From: Pseudomonadota bacterium
GTDB lineage: Bacteria; Pseudomonadota; Alphaproteobacteria; Sphingomonadales; Sphingomonadaceae
Assembly: GCA_029781465.1 (NCBI GenBank)
Contig: JAKOWQ010000135.1
Coordinates: 1-25,551, forward strand
Direction of reading: 5' to 3'
DNA length: 25,551 nucleotides
The notes under the pieces are model-generated. The model was not told the DNA's origin. It searched no databases and saw only the letters and a list, made by a program, of their open reading frames with translations. The position numbers and the translations under genes are program-made. Shown here piece by piece: positions 8,901 to 15,537 of the stretch. Each line of letters opens with the position of its first letter. The first letter of the stretch is position 1.

Positions 8901-9116
8901 CTTGAGTTCGATCGCATCGGCCGTGGTCACGTTGACCGGGTTGGCCTGGACCAGGTTGGGGTTGCGGATCAGCGTGCCGGTGACGACGATCGTCTGGTCG
9001 GCAGCGGCCGCATCGTCTTCAGCGTCCTGCGCGAAGGCCGGCGTGCTGATCAGCGCAAGGCCGAGCACGACCGGGGCGGCGCTGGCCTTGAGAGCGGTAA
9101 TGGTTTGCTTTTTCAC
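5913..9116 (-). CDS. TonB-dependent outer-membrane receptor
   Basis: 1067 residues starting with GTG 9116, preceded by AGAGGG at a good distance. Residues 1-29 are a signal peptide ending in TPAFA. TIVVTG (42-47) is the TonB box. The plug domain follows (EEVLREIPGV, YVDLRGLGSNRNIVLLDGNRIVP, TYGADAITGVVNFVTRKD), then a 22-strand barrel ending in Phe as outer-membrane proteins do. Odd points: no cysteine in roughly the first 370 residues, then twelve in six close pairs, probably disulfide-bonded extracellular loops; and a 12-residue EF-hand-type calcium loop (DVNNDGVISAGE, residues 434-445). It imports an unknown substrate across the outer membrane using TonB energy. Neighbouring sulfotransferases and hydroxylase suggest a modified peptide, but that is a guess. 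Confidence 0.93.
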   Translation of the reverse strand: MKKQTITALKASAAPVVLGLALISTPAFAQDAEDDAAAADQTIVVTGTLIRNPNLVQANPVNVTTADAIELKQSNLAEEVLREIPGVVANIGSAVNNGNGGSSYVDLRGLGSNRNIVLLDGNRIVPVDLTGRVDLNNIPLALVSRVDAQTGAAVTTYGADAITGVVNFVTRKDFAGVELAVGDQITQRGDGNFFRADLTVGANFDDGRGNAVLSLGYQKSDPVYQGDRDFSVDQISSYSGGPAGSGTSVPARFAGTRPLISGTSTPNTTPESLFTGYGTDGKPIYVTNTGGATNGGLRQVNSAGAGVGTFHFFNFNPYNVFQTPFTRYNIFAQANYEISDAVEIYTRGMFSKNTVSTIIAPSGSFGGSVAINLNNPFLPATLRNQFCAFDVNPRPDIYTPRFDTATCAAAALATGPSDPRYRVIGSGGVTVPFDVNNDGVISAGEGYNNNPGITFNRRSTEVGPRISDYSTSVFDYRVGLRGKITDSIDWDVNGSYGESEKLQTIKNYTLQSRWRQGALVDGTLANPVCTNTANNCVPVNLFGDDGSITPAMADFLSEDSSTKIKTSLTQLRGVISGDLGVGSPAASETANFALGAEYRSYKAQQASDLLAKTPGELGGAGGAAPDINGGYHVYEGYAELIVPLVQDKPGFKSLTLEGGARYSSYKIDGGGGNETWTWKAGLSWEPMDDIKIRGNYAKAVRAPNVFEMFNPLTTGLTNLGVDPCAGAAPTTNANLRAVCIAQGAPIGTIGSITNPTAAQANLTSGGNTGLSPETAKTWTVGAVIQPSMLPRFSMSIDYYNIKVNNVIGAPLPGDLIGACFGNITAASATDPNCTVIRRNPITGGLDGDPATTPGLFAPLDNLGKLATDGVDLTMNYNTDLGFGKLALSFVGNWTAHSKFQATPTGLDRECAGYYSVNCSFTGSIQPKFQFSQRSTLTVGPVDVSLLWRWVDAVEFEPQQLADDLAAAVAAGTSATTGCPDPTGTDPNGCMVDPEFRRIPSESYFDLTMRFNVNDNMTFTATVQNLFDNQPKLVGNTIGSTSYNSGNVYPSTYDSLGRRFAVAAKLKF

Positions 9117-9287
9117 AGGTCAGTCCCTCTGTGTAAATCCCGCGAGGAGCCGCGCGGATTCCCTGTCTTCCCCACACCCGGGCACTGCAAAGCCCCGCCC
9201 GGAATACGGATCGATCGGCGGTCAATGGCGAAAAGGCACGGTGGGAGCAAAGATTTTTCCCGCTTTTCCGTCATTCGGCGCGGGGCT

Positions 9288-9314
9288 GTTGCAGCGCTGC
9301 CACAGGACTGCAAC
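9288..9314. promoter_or_regulatory. Dyad symmetry upstream of the TonB receptor gene
   Basis: GTTGCAG (9288-9294) and CTGCAAC (9308-9314) form a perfect 7-bp inverted repeat with a 13-base spacer, lying between the M23 peptidase stop and the receptor start. There is no T tract, so it is more likely a regulator site than a terminator. The GCAGCGCTGC palindrome at 9291-9300 overlaps its left arm. I could not place a convincing receptor promoter in the 258-base gap. Confidence 0.25.
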
Positions 9315-9374
9315 CGCGACGAAACAATCGTGCGCAAAATGCCCTCACTCGCGCAATTGAGGCGATTTGCTTGC

Positions 9375-10250
9375 CTAGCGCGGCGTCGGCGTGGCCCCGG
9401 CGAACAGCGACGGATCGAGCCGCGCGTCGCGCCACTTGATCGACCAGTGCAGGTGCGGACCGGTCGCGCGCCCGGTCATCCCGATGTTGCCGATGTACTG
9501 CCCCTGGCGCACCACATCGCCCACCTTCACGGCCAGCTTCGAGCAGTGCAGGAAGGCCGAGTTGAGCCCCATCCCGTGATCGATCATCAGCAGCCGTCCT
9601 TCGAGCGAAAAAGGGCTTTCGGCGGCCAGGATCACCACTCCGTCGGCGGGGGCGACGAAGGGCGTGCCGCTGGCGCCGGTGGCGATGTCCATCCCCGAAT
9701 GGTAGCTGCCCGGGGTGCCGTTGTAGATCCGCTGCGATCCGAAGCGCCCCGAAAGTCTTCCGTGCACCGGCCAGATGAATTTCTGGCGCCAACCCTCGAC
9801 CAGGTGATCGGTGCGCCGCGCGGCGTTGATCTGGGCCAGCTCGCCCTCGCGCCGCTTCTGATATTCGGGGTTGGGCGGGGTGCCGGGCTTGGGCCCGATC
9901 GGGATATGTTCGATCTGCCAGGCACGCGGGGCGATCGTCAGTTCGCGCTGCACCGCGCGGCCCCCGGCCAGCGTGGCGGAAAGCACCGGTTTGCCCGGCG
10001 CGTCGCGATCGAAGGCGATGAAGAAGCGGCCATCGGGCGCCACCGGCACGTCCTTGCCCGCAAAACTGATCCGGGTTCCGGCAGGAGCCGATCCACGCGC
10101 CCAGCCGCCCTGGGTCAATTCGCCGGCCAGCGCGAAGTCCGGCGCGGACGATGCGCCCAGCGCCTCGGCCGCGCGCGCGGCGATTCCGCTTGCCCACAGG
10201 GCGCCACAGCCGAGTCCGGCAACACCTGCCGCGATCAGGAACCGGCGCAT
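9375..10250 (-). CDS. M23-family (LytM) peptidase, probably periplasmic or membrane-anchored
   Basis: 291 residues from ATG 10250, which shares its A with the stop of the DUF2093 gene (TGATG), so translation is probably coupled; a GTG one codon earlier is possible. The first 30 residues form an N-terminal signal/anchor. A beta-rich middle region (residues 35-115) is followed by the LytM domain: HSGMD (H184, D188) and HLHW (H266, H268) supply the zinc ligands and catalytic histidine, with GRLSGRFGSQRIYNG and GRLLMIDHGMGLNSAFLH as further landmarks. All expected zinc residues are present, so an active endopeptidase cleaving peptidoglycan cross-links is likely. Third gene of the xseA operon; the link to DNA repair is positional only. 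Confidence 0.9.
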   Translation of the reverse strand: MRRFLIAAGVAGLGCGALWASGIAARAAEALGASSAPDFALAGELTQGGWARGSAPAGTRISFAGKDVPVAPDGRFFIAFDRDAPGKPVLSATLAGGRAVQRELTIAPRAWQIEHIPIGPKPGTPPNPEYQKRREGELAQINAARRTDHLVEGWRQKFIWPVHGRLSGRFGSQRIYNGTPGSYHSGMDIATGASGTPFVAPADGVVILAAESPFSLEGRLLMIDHGMGLNSAFLHCSKLAVKVGDVVRQGQYIGNIGMTGRATGPHLHWSIKWRDARLDPSLFAGATPTPR

Positions 10251-10453
10251 CACGCGCCGCCCACCAGCCGTTTCACCGCTTCGGCAGGACCGGCGTAGGC
10301 CTCCTGCCGTTCGACGCTCCAGTAGCGCAGCGCCTCAAGCGGGATTTCCGCTGCGCTGACCGCGCAGATCACATGGTTGCCCGGTTTGAGCACGCGAAAG
10401 CCGTTGGGCTGGTAAAGCAGGGTAGCGGCGCGGTCGGCGGAGTTCATCAACAT
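10250..10453 (-). CDS. DUF2093 family protein
   Basis: 67 residues. The sequence fits the DUF2093 family of short alphaproteobacterial proteins: YQPNGFRVLKPGNHVICAVS, IPLEALRYWSVERQEAY. The start is at 10453 (an internal ATG two codons later is equally possible). It lies 26 bases after the xseA stop and overlaps the M23 peptidase start, placing it in a three-gene operon. No biochemical function is known to me. The cysteine and the aromatic RYWSVERQEAY block are its most conserved parts. No signal peptide, so cytoplasmic. Confidence 0.85.
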   Translation of the reverse strand: MLMNSADRAATLLYQPNGFRVLKPGNHVICAVSAAEIPLEALRYWSVERQEAYAGPAEAVKRLVGGA

Positions 10454-10479
10454 GGCGGCATCTTAGCCCAGGCCGGCTT

Positions 10480-11871
10480 TCAGAGCAATTTGCCCTGCTC
10501 GGGCGGCGGTGGCTTGACCCTGGGCGAGGCACGTCTGGGCGCTTCGCCGGCCGGCACCGCCGCCAGCTCGCCATCGCGGAAATGAAGCAGCAGCGCGGCC
10601 TCCCTGGCGGCGGCGACGCGGCTGACCAGGGTTCTCCCGTCGCTACCGGTGACCCGCACATAGCCGCGCTGCAGCACCCGGTCGGGATCGAGCGAGAGGG
10701 CGAGGCGCGCCAATGCCTCAAGCCGGTCGCGCGCGCGCGCCAGCCGCGCGGAGAGCAGCGGCAAGGAAAGCCGCCCCGCCACCTTCTGCAATTCGGCGCG
10801 GGCGACATGGGTGCGCTCGCCCAGTCCGCGCCGCAACCGTTCCGCCAGCTCGTCGAGCCGCTGGGCGTGCGGCGCCACCAGCTCGTGCGGGGCGGGCAGC
10901 CGCTCGGCACGCACCGCCAGCCGTTCGCGCCCGAGCTGCAAGGGCCGGGTGGCGGCGCGGCGCTGGCGTAGCCCCAGTTCGCCCAGCTGCGCGCGCAGCT
11001 CCTCGCGCACCGGCACGGCCAGTTCGGCGGCGGCGGTGGGGGTCGGCGCGCGCAGGTCGGCGGCGAAATCGGCCAGAGTGGTATCGGTTTCGTGCCCGAC
11101 TGCCGAGATCACCGGGATCGTGCTGGCGGCGATCGCGCGGACTACGGCCTCCTCGTTGAAGGCCCACAGATCCTCGATCGAGCCGCCCCCGCGCGCGACG
11201 ATCACCACATCGGGGCGCGGCACCGGCCCATCCGGCGGCAGGGCGGAAAACCCGCGCACCGCCGCGGCGACCTGTTCGGCCGCCCCTTGGCCCTGGACCA
11301 GCACCGGCCAGACCAGCACACGACTGGGAAAGCGATCGGCAAGCCGGTGGAGAATATCGCGAATCACCGCCCCAGTGGGCGATGTCACCACCCCGATCGT
11401 CCCCGGCAGGAACGGCAGGCGGCGCTTGCGCGCGGGATCGAACAGCCCCTCGGCCTCAAGCCGGGCCTTGGTCTTGGCGAGCAGGGCGAGCAGCGCGCCC
11501 TCGCCCGCAACCTCCATCCGCTCGACCACCATTTGGTAGTTCGAGCGCCCCGGATAGGTGGTGAGCTTGCCGGTGGCGATCACCTCAAGCCCGTCTTCCG
11601 GCTGGAAGGCGAGGCGCTGGGTGGTGCCGCGCCACATCACCGCATCGAGCCGCGCGTTCTCGTCCTTGAGGGCCATATAGACATGGCCCGAGGCTGCCCG
11701 CTTGACCCCCGAAAGCTCGCCCCGCACCCGCACGAAGCCGAAGCGATCCTCGACCGTGCGTTTGAGCAGGGCGGAAATCTCGCTGACCGACAGCGCTGCG
11801 GCGTTGTCCCCGGCGGAGTCCTTCGCTACCAGCCCGGCGGGTTGATCATCGGAATAGGGCGGCGAGGGCAT
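10480..11871 (-). CDS. xseA: Exodeoxyribonuclease VII large subunit
   Basis: 463 residues, normal for XseA. It joins the small subunit XseB (not in this window) to degrade single-stranded DNA in both directions during repair. The N-terminal OB-fold (residues 18-115: ALSVSEISALLKRTVEDRFGFVRVRGELSG, SGHVYMALKDENARLDAVMW) precedes the catalytic domain with FLPGTIGVVTSPTGAVIRDI, VIVARGGGSIEDLWAFNEEAV and ISAVGHETDTTLADFAADLRAPTPTAAAEL, then a long helical region that binds XseB. The ATG at 11871 is the only start ahead of the conserved domain and has AGGA six bases upstream. That start codon overlaps the purD start on the other strand. First gene of an operon with the DUF2093 and M23 genes. Confidence 0.96.
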   Translation of the reverse strand: MPSPPYSDDQPAGLVAKDSAGDNAAALSVSEISALLKRTVEDRFGFVRVRGELSGVKRAASGHVYMALKDENARLDAVMWRGTTQRLAFQPEDGLEVIATGKLTTYPGRSNYQMVVERMEVAGEGALLALLAKTKARLEAEGLFDPARKRRLPFLPGTIGVVTSPTGAVIRDILHRLADRFPSRVLVWPVLVQGQGAAEQVAAAVRGFSALPPDGPVPRPDVVIVARGGGSIEDLWAFNEEAVVRAIAASTIPVISAVGHETDTTLADFAADLRAPTPTAAAELAVPVREELRAQLGELGLRQRRAATRPLQLGRERLAVRAERLPAPHELVAPHAQRLDELAERLRRGLGERTHVARAELQKVAGRLSLPLLSARLARARDRLEALARLALSLDPDRVLQRGYVRVTGSDGRTLVSRVAAAREAALLLHFRDGELAAVPAGEAPRRASPRVKPPPPEQGKLL

Positions 11872-13150
11872 GAATATCCTGCTTCTGGGTTCGGGCGGGC
11901 GCGAGCATGCGCTGGCGTGGAAGCTGGCGCAATCCCGGCTGTGCGACAAGCTTTACGCTGCCCCCGGAAATCCCGGGATTGCCGCCCATGCCGAATGTGT
12001 CGCGCTCGATGCGGCGGACCACGGCGCGGTGCTCGATTTCTGCGAGGCGCACCGCATCGCCCTGGTGGTGATCGGCCCCGAGGCGCCGCTGGTCGACGGT
12101 CTGGCGGATTCGCTGCGCGGCGTGGGCGTGCCTGTATTCGGCCCGGGCAGGGCGGCGGCCCAGCTGGAAGGCAGCAAGGCCTTCACCAAGGAGCTGTGCG
12201 CCCGCCATGCCATCCCCACCGGCGCTTTCGAGCGGGTGGCCAGCGAAGCCGAAGGGTTGGCCGCGCTTGCCCGCTTTGGCGCCCCGGTGGTGGTCAAGGC
12301 CGACGGCCTCGCCGCGGGCAAGGGCGTGACCGTGGCCATGACCCTTCCCGAAGCCGAGGAAGCCGTGCGCGAGATCTTTTCCGGCCGTTTCGGCGAAGCC
12401 GGAGCCGAGGCGGTGATCGAGGAATTCCTCGAGGGCGAGGAGGCGAGCTTCTTCGCGATCACCGATGGGCACACCGTGGTCCCCTTTGGCTCGGCGCAGG
12501 ACCACAAGCGGGTGGGCGATGGCGATACCGGCCCCAATACCGGCGGCATGGGCGCTTACAGTCCCGCCCCGGTGCTCACTCCGCTGCTCGAAGGCGAAGC
12601 GCTCGAACGGATCGTGGTGCCCACGGTGCGGGCAATGGCGGCCGAAGGCATGCCTTATTCGGGCGTGCTCTATGCCGGGCTGATGCTGACCAAGAATGGC
12701 GTTCAGCTGATCGAATACAACTGCCGCTTCGGCGATCCCGAGTGCCAGGTGCTGATGATGCGGCTGGAGAGCGATCTCGCCGAACTGCTGCTGGCGGCGG
12801 CGGAAAACCGGCTCGCCACGCTCCAGCCCCCGCGCTTCTCGCCCGATACCGCGCTGACCGTGGTGATGGCGGCGCAGGGCTATCCCGGCACTCCGAAAAA
12901 GGGCGGCGCGATTTCCGGGATCGATGCCGCCGAACGAGCCGGGGCCAAGGTGTTCCACGCCGGAACCGCCGTGGCGGAGGGCCAGCTGGTTGCCAATGGC
13001 GGCCGGGTGCTCAACGCAACCGCGCGCGGCGCCAGCGTCACCGAAGCCCAGGCACGGGCCTATGCCGCAGTCGATGCGATCCGGTTCCCCGAAGGCTTCT
13101 GCCGCCGCGACATAGGCTGGCGCGAAGTGGCAAGGGAAGCGAAAGAGTAA
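11870..13150 (+). CDS. purD: Phosphoribosylamine-glycine ligase (GARS)
   Basis: 426 residues, full length. It catalyses the second step of purine synthesis, ATP-dependent joining of glycine to 5-phosphoribosylamine. MNILLLGSGGREHALAWKLAQS is the canonical N-terminus and fixes the start. Further landmarks: VVIGPEAPLVDGLADSLRG, GPGRAAAQLEGSKAFTKELCARH, the ATP-grasp segment VVVKADGLAAGKGV (about residues 138-151), GPNTGGMGAYSPAPVLT, and the metal-binding EYNCRFGDPECQVLMMRL near residue 282. Transcribed alone, divergent from xseA with the two start codons overlapping at CATG 11869-11872, so its ribosome-binding site (GGGCGG or GCGAGGG) and promoter lie inside xseA. Confidence 0.97.
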   Translation: MNILLLGSGGREHALAWKLAQSRLCDKLYAAPGNPGIAAHAECVALDAADHGAVLDFCEAHRIALVVIGPEAPLVDGLADSLRGVGVPVFGPGRAAAQLEGSKAFTKELCARHAIPTGAFERVASEAEGLAALARFGAPVVVKADGLAAGKGVTVAMTLPEAEEAVREIFSGRFGEAGAEAVIEEFLEGEEASFFAITDGHTVVPFGSAQDHKRVGDGDTGPNTGGMGAYSPAPVLTPLLEGEALERIVVPTVRAMAAEGMPYSGVLYAGLMLTKNGVQLIEYNCRFGDPECQVLMMRLESDLAELLLAAAENRLATLQPPRFSPDTALTVVMAAQGYPGTPKKGGAISGIDAAERAGAKVFHAGTAVAEGQLVANGGRVLNATARGASVTEAQARAYAAVDAIRFPEGFCRRDIGWREVAREAKE

Positions 13151-13219
13151 GGGGGCGATTCAGACTTCGGTGGTCGTCCGCTATGGGAAGCCAGATGCGA
13201 TAGGTGGGATCGCGCGCGG

Positions 13220-14032
13220 TTAGCTCATCCAGTCCTTCACCGCCCACAGCGGCAGGTAGGGGCGCCCCAGGGCCTTGTCGATCGCATAGGGCCACCAGCC
13301 GGGGCCGAAGGGGCAATAGATCCGCACCGGAGCGCCCAGCCGTGCCGCCACGGCCATAGTGCGTTTGCGCGGCAGGCCGCGCAGTTGCTCGAGCTCACAC
13401 GGGGTTCCTGCCGCCTTGAGCAGGGTCAGCGCGGCTTCGGCCAGATCGGGATCGTGGGTGGCGACCGCCACCGGCGCCTTGCGCCCCGCCAGCAGTGCCG
13501 CGAGGGCCAGGTAATTGGCCGCGACATCGGCCACATCGCCCGCCGGATCGGCCCATTCGCCCTTGACCAGCCGGATCCGACCCGGCCCATCGCGCAGCGC
13601 CGCAGCGTCGGCTGCCGAGCGGCGCCAGCGTGCGGGAAGGGCCATGCCGGTTTCCGGCATGGAGAGGGCCAGCATCAGGGTTTGCTGCGCCTGCTGTTCC
13701 TTCTGCGCGTCGAGCAGCAGCGGCAGCCCGGCGGCGGCGATCGCGCCCAGGTGGCCGGAATCGAAGCCCAGCGGCGGCGCCTTGGCCGAAAGGTAGGCCT
13801 CGCAGCCGGCGGCGATCAGCAGGGCGGCAACCTCGCGATAGGCTGCAACGATGGTTTCGGGCGCGGCATCGTCGGCCTGGAAATAGCCCGCCACGCCCGT
13901 CAATCCCCGCGCGGCAAAGCCTGCGCAGAGCCGCGCTGCCTCTGCCGGGCCGGGGGGCGGCAAGGCTCCGCCAGCCAGCCCCGGCAGGGCATAACGGGCA
14001 TCGCGCAGCAGGCTGACGGGCGTGTACTTCAT
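13220..14032 (-). CDS. Divergent proline-dehydrogenase-like flavoprotein-fold protein
   Basis: 270 residues from the ATG at 14032, which overlaps the stop of the acyltransferase gene as ATGA. Pieces of the PRODH barrel are recognisable in order: LSAKAPPL (81-88), LLLDAQKEQQ (105-114), RIRLVKGEW (152-160), VAVATHDPDL (188-197), CELEQLRGLPRKR (212-224), VRIYCPFGPGWWPYAIDKAL (236-255). The FAD-barrel signatures RLVKG, ATHD and the WPY segment are kept. However, the substrate-binding Arg-Arg and Glu that follow the PY in proline dehydrogenases (RRLxEN) are replaced by AIDKAL, so proline oxidation is doubtful. Coupled to the upstream FemAB-like gene, suggesting a shared pathway. Family membership fairly sure; substrate unknown. 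Confidence 0.7.
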   Translation of the reverse strand: MKYTPVSLLRDARYALPGLAGGALPPPGPAEAARLCAGFAARGLTGVAGYFQADDAAPETIVAAYREVAALLIAAGCEAYLSAKAPPLGFDSGHLGAIAAAGLPLLLDAQKEQQAQQTLMLALSMPETGMALPARWRRSAADAAALRDGPGRIRLVKGEWADPAGDVADVAANYLALAALLAGRKAPVAVATHDPDLAEAALTLLKAAGTPCELEQLRGLPRKRTMAVAARLGAPVRIYCPFGPGWWPYAIDKALGRPYLPLWAVKDWMS

Positions 14033-15135
14033 CGCCCGGCCCGCCCCATGCGCCGACCGGTCCAGGCCAGGGCATCGCACGCGAAGGCCGCGGCCCCCCG
14101 CAGGTTGAAGGGATAGGTCCGCAGCCGCAGACATGCGCCGTGCTCGCGCGTCCACAGTTCGGCGATCCACGGTTCGGCCTCGCCGAGCAGTTCGTAGCCG
14201 CGCAGGCCGCGCCGCGCCGCCTCGCCGAGGGTATGGAGCATCAGCAAGGTGCCCGGCGAACAGCGCGCATAGGCCTCGTCATAGCCGATCTTGTAGAGCC
14301 AGTAGCGGCCCGCCCATTCGACCGCGAGCTGCATTGCGGCGGCCTTGCCATCGATCCGCAGGAAGGCAATCCGCAGGGTTCCGGCCTCGGCGGCCGATCG
14401 CAGGTATTCGCGGAAGAACGCCTCCTTGCCCGGATCGCTGGCGATCGCGGTCCCGGCCTGGCGCTTCCAGCCCTGCAGTTCAACGCCGATCGCTTCGTCA
14501 AACAGGGTGTCGAACTGCTCGGGCGTGGGCGCCGCAAGCTCGAAGGCAACCGCGCCAAATTCGGCGGCCCGGCGCGTGGCCCGGCGGAAATCCGAGCGAC
14601 GCCCCGCGTTGAAACGGCTTTCCGGCTCGCCCCAGGTTGGATCGAGTTCGATTCGCGGGCACGGCGCCGCCGGGCGCAGCCGCAGCCATCCGCGCCCCTT
14701 CATCGCCTCGCGCAGCGCCGGTATCAGGGGGGAAACGGCGGGCACCCGGTCAAGATCGAGCGGGCGCCCCTGGGCAACGATCTGCCGGGCCAGCACAGCG
14801 GCCGTCTCATTGTCGCGGCAAAGCGCGTCGCCGGGCTCATAGATCTCGCGGGCACCGGGCAGCCTCCAGCGCGCCATGACCCCGGCGGAGCGGCACAAGG
14901 CCAGCATCGCCGCGGGGCGGTCTGGCAAGCCGGCCTGGAAAAGCATGATCGGCGATTGCTTGAGCAAGGTCTGCCCCAACGCGAGGACGAAGCGGGCGTC
15001 CTGGGTCGGCAGGCTGGCGCGCGATTCGAGCCGGGCCCAGCCGAGCAGCAACGCCCCTGCCCCCTCGGGACGATCGAGCGAGACCGGATCGAGCGGAATC
15101 GCGGGCGGGGTGCAGCTCAGCATCGGTGCGCTCAT
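14029..15135 (-). CDS. FemAB/BioF2-type GNAT acyltransferase
   Basis: 368 residues. The C-terminal half (about 165-345) matches the BioF2-like acetyltransferase domain (PF13480): SRFNAGRRSDFRRATRRA, FDTLFDEAIGVELQGWKRQAGTAI, AFFREYLRSAAEAGTLRIAFLRIDGKAAAMQLAVEWAGRYWLYKIGYDEAYARCSPGTLLMLHTLGEAARRG. The 'R..L++..' opening, the internal substrate-uptake strand and the PG-LLM helix are typical. Such proteins attach acyl or aminoacyl groups in exopolysaccharide, peptidoglycan or lipid modification. No signal peptide, so cytoplasmic. The start at 15135 has no clear ribosome-binding site; ATG 15123 is an alternative. It overlaps the PRODH-like gene by four bases, forming a two-gene operon. Confidence 0.75.
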   Translation of the reverse strand: MSAPMLSCTPPAIPLDPVSLDRPEGAGALLLGWARLESRASLPTQDARFVLALGQTLLKQSPIMLFQAGLPDRPAAMLALCRSAGVMARWRLPGAREIYEPGDALCRDNETAAVLARQIVAQGRPLDLDRVPAVSPLIPALREAMKGRGWLRLRPAAPCPRIELDPTWGEPESRFNAGRRSDFRRATRRAAEFGAVAFELAAPTPEQFDTLFDEAIGVELQGWKRQAGTAIASDPGKEAFFREYLRSAAEAGTLRIAFLRIDGKAAAMQLAVEWAGRYWLYKIGYDEAYARCSPGTLLMLHTLGEAARRGLRGYELLGEAEPWIAELWTREHGACLRLRTYPFNLRGAAAFACDALAWTGRRMGRAGR

Positions 15136-15184
15136 AGCGCACGATTGCTAACGCTTTGCTGCCCGCTCGCGGGATTTCAAACGC

Positions 15185-15215
15185 AAACGGCGCCCACCCC
15201 GGAGGGCAGGCGCCG
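15185..15215 (-). terminator. Probable intrinsic terminator of the small lipoprotein gene
   Basis: A 7-bp perfect stem CGGCGCC (15188-15194) / GGCGCCG (15209-15215) with a 14-base loop, followed on the reverse strand by TTTGCGTTTG. It lies 32 bases past the lipoprotein stop. The T tract is short, so efficiency is uncertain. Confidence 0.5.
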
Positions 15216-15247
15216 CTGGTGCCAGGCCGTTACCGGCCGGGCGAAAA

Positions 15248-15448
15248 TTACATCTTGGCAGCGTCGGTCGCGGCGTCGGTGGCAGCGTCGGTCGCGGCAG
15301 CAGCATCGGTGGCGGCGGCGGCGTCGGTCGCGGCGTCGGTCGGCGCGGCTTCTTCGGTGGCGGCCGGAGCGGCTTCTTCACCCTTGCTGCAGGCAGCGAG
15401 CGCCAGCGAGCTGGCAACGGTAGCGAGTACGAGAACGGTCTTGCGCAT
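15248..15448 (-). CDS. Small Ala/Thr/Asp-repeat lipoprotein
   Basis: 66 residues. The first 20 are a lipoprotein signal peptide with lipobox LAAC (Cys20), followed by a charged SKGEEAAP segment and a low-complexity tail of six TDAA units (some with two extra alanines) ending in KM. It should be lipidated and anchored in a membrane through Cys20, with the mature chain only 47 residues, acidic and probably disordered. A GGGGG ribosome-binding site lies eight bases before the ATG. Short lipoproteins with this type of tail are common in sphingomonads; function unknown. It has its own terminator and stands as a single-gene unit. Confidence 0.8.
   Translation of the reverse strand: MRKTVLVLATVASSLALAACSKGEEAAPAATEEAAPTDAATDAAAATDAAAATDAATDAATDAAKM
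15257..15341. repeat. In-frame codon microsatellite in the lipoprotein gene
   Basis: GCGTCGGT(C/G)GCG units repeat through this stretch with occasional six-base insertions, encoding TDAA repeats. All spacing changes visible are multiples of three, so the reading frame is kept. A slippage-prone tract; copy number may differ between strains. Confidence 0.6.
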
Positions 15449-15537
15449 GGTAATGCCCCCTATGGTTTAAGGCGGCCCAACCCTAATCGAATCTCCCCGC
15501 TCCTAGCAAATGGGAAATTGCATTTTTTACCAAAAAC

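Noticed and set aside
5613..10298. A very long open frame on the plus strand (1561 codons)
   Set aside because: It is antisense to the TonB receptor, the TPR-sulfotransferase 5' end and the M23 peptidase. Its product is Arg/Gly/Val-rich with no domain, as expected for the complementary frame of a high-GC gene.
15257..15341. Repeats resembling a small CRISPR or tandem array
   Set aside because: The units are short, contiguous, codon-phased and lie inside a lipoprotein gene; there are no spacers.
14140..15423. Plus-strand open frame of 427 codons across the acyltransferase and lipoprotein genes
   Set aside because: It spans two well-supported genes on the opposite strand and ends in Arg-rich low-complexity sequence complementary to the TDAA repeat.
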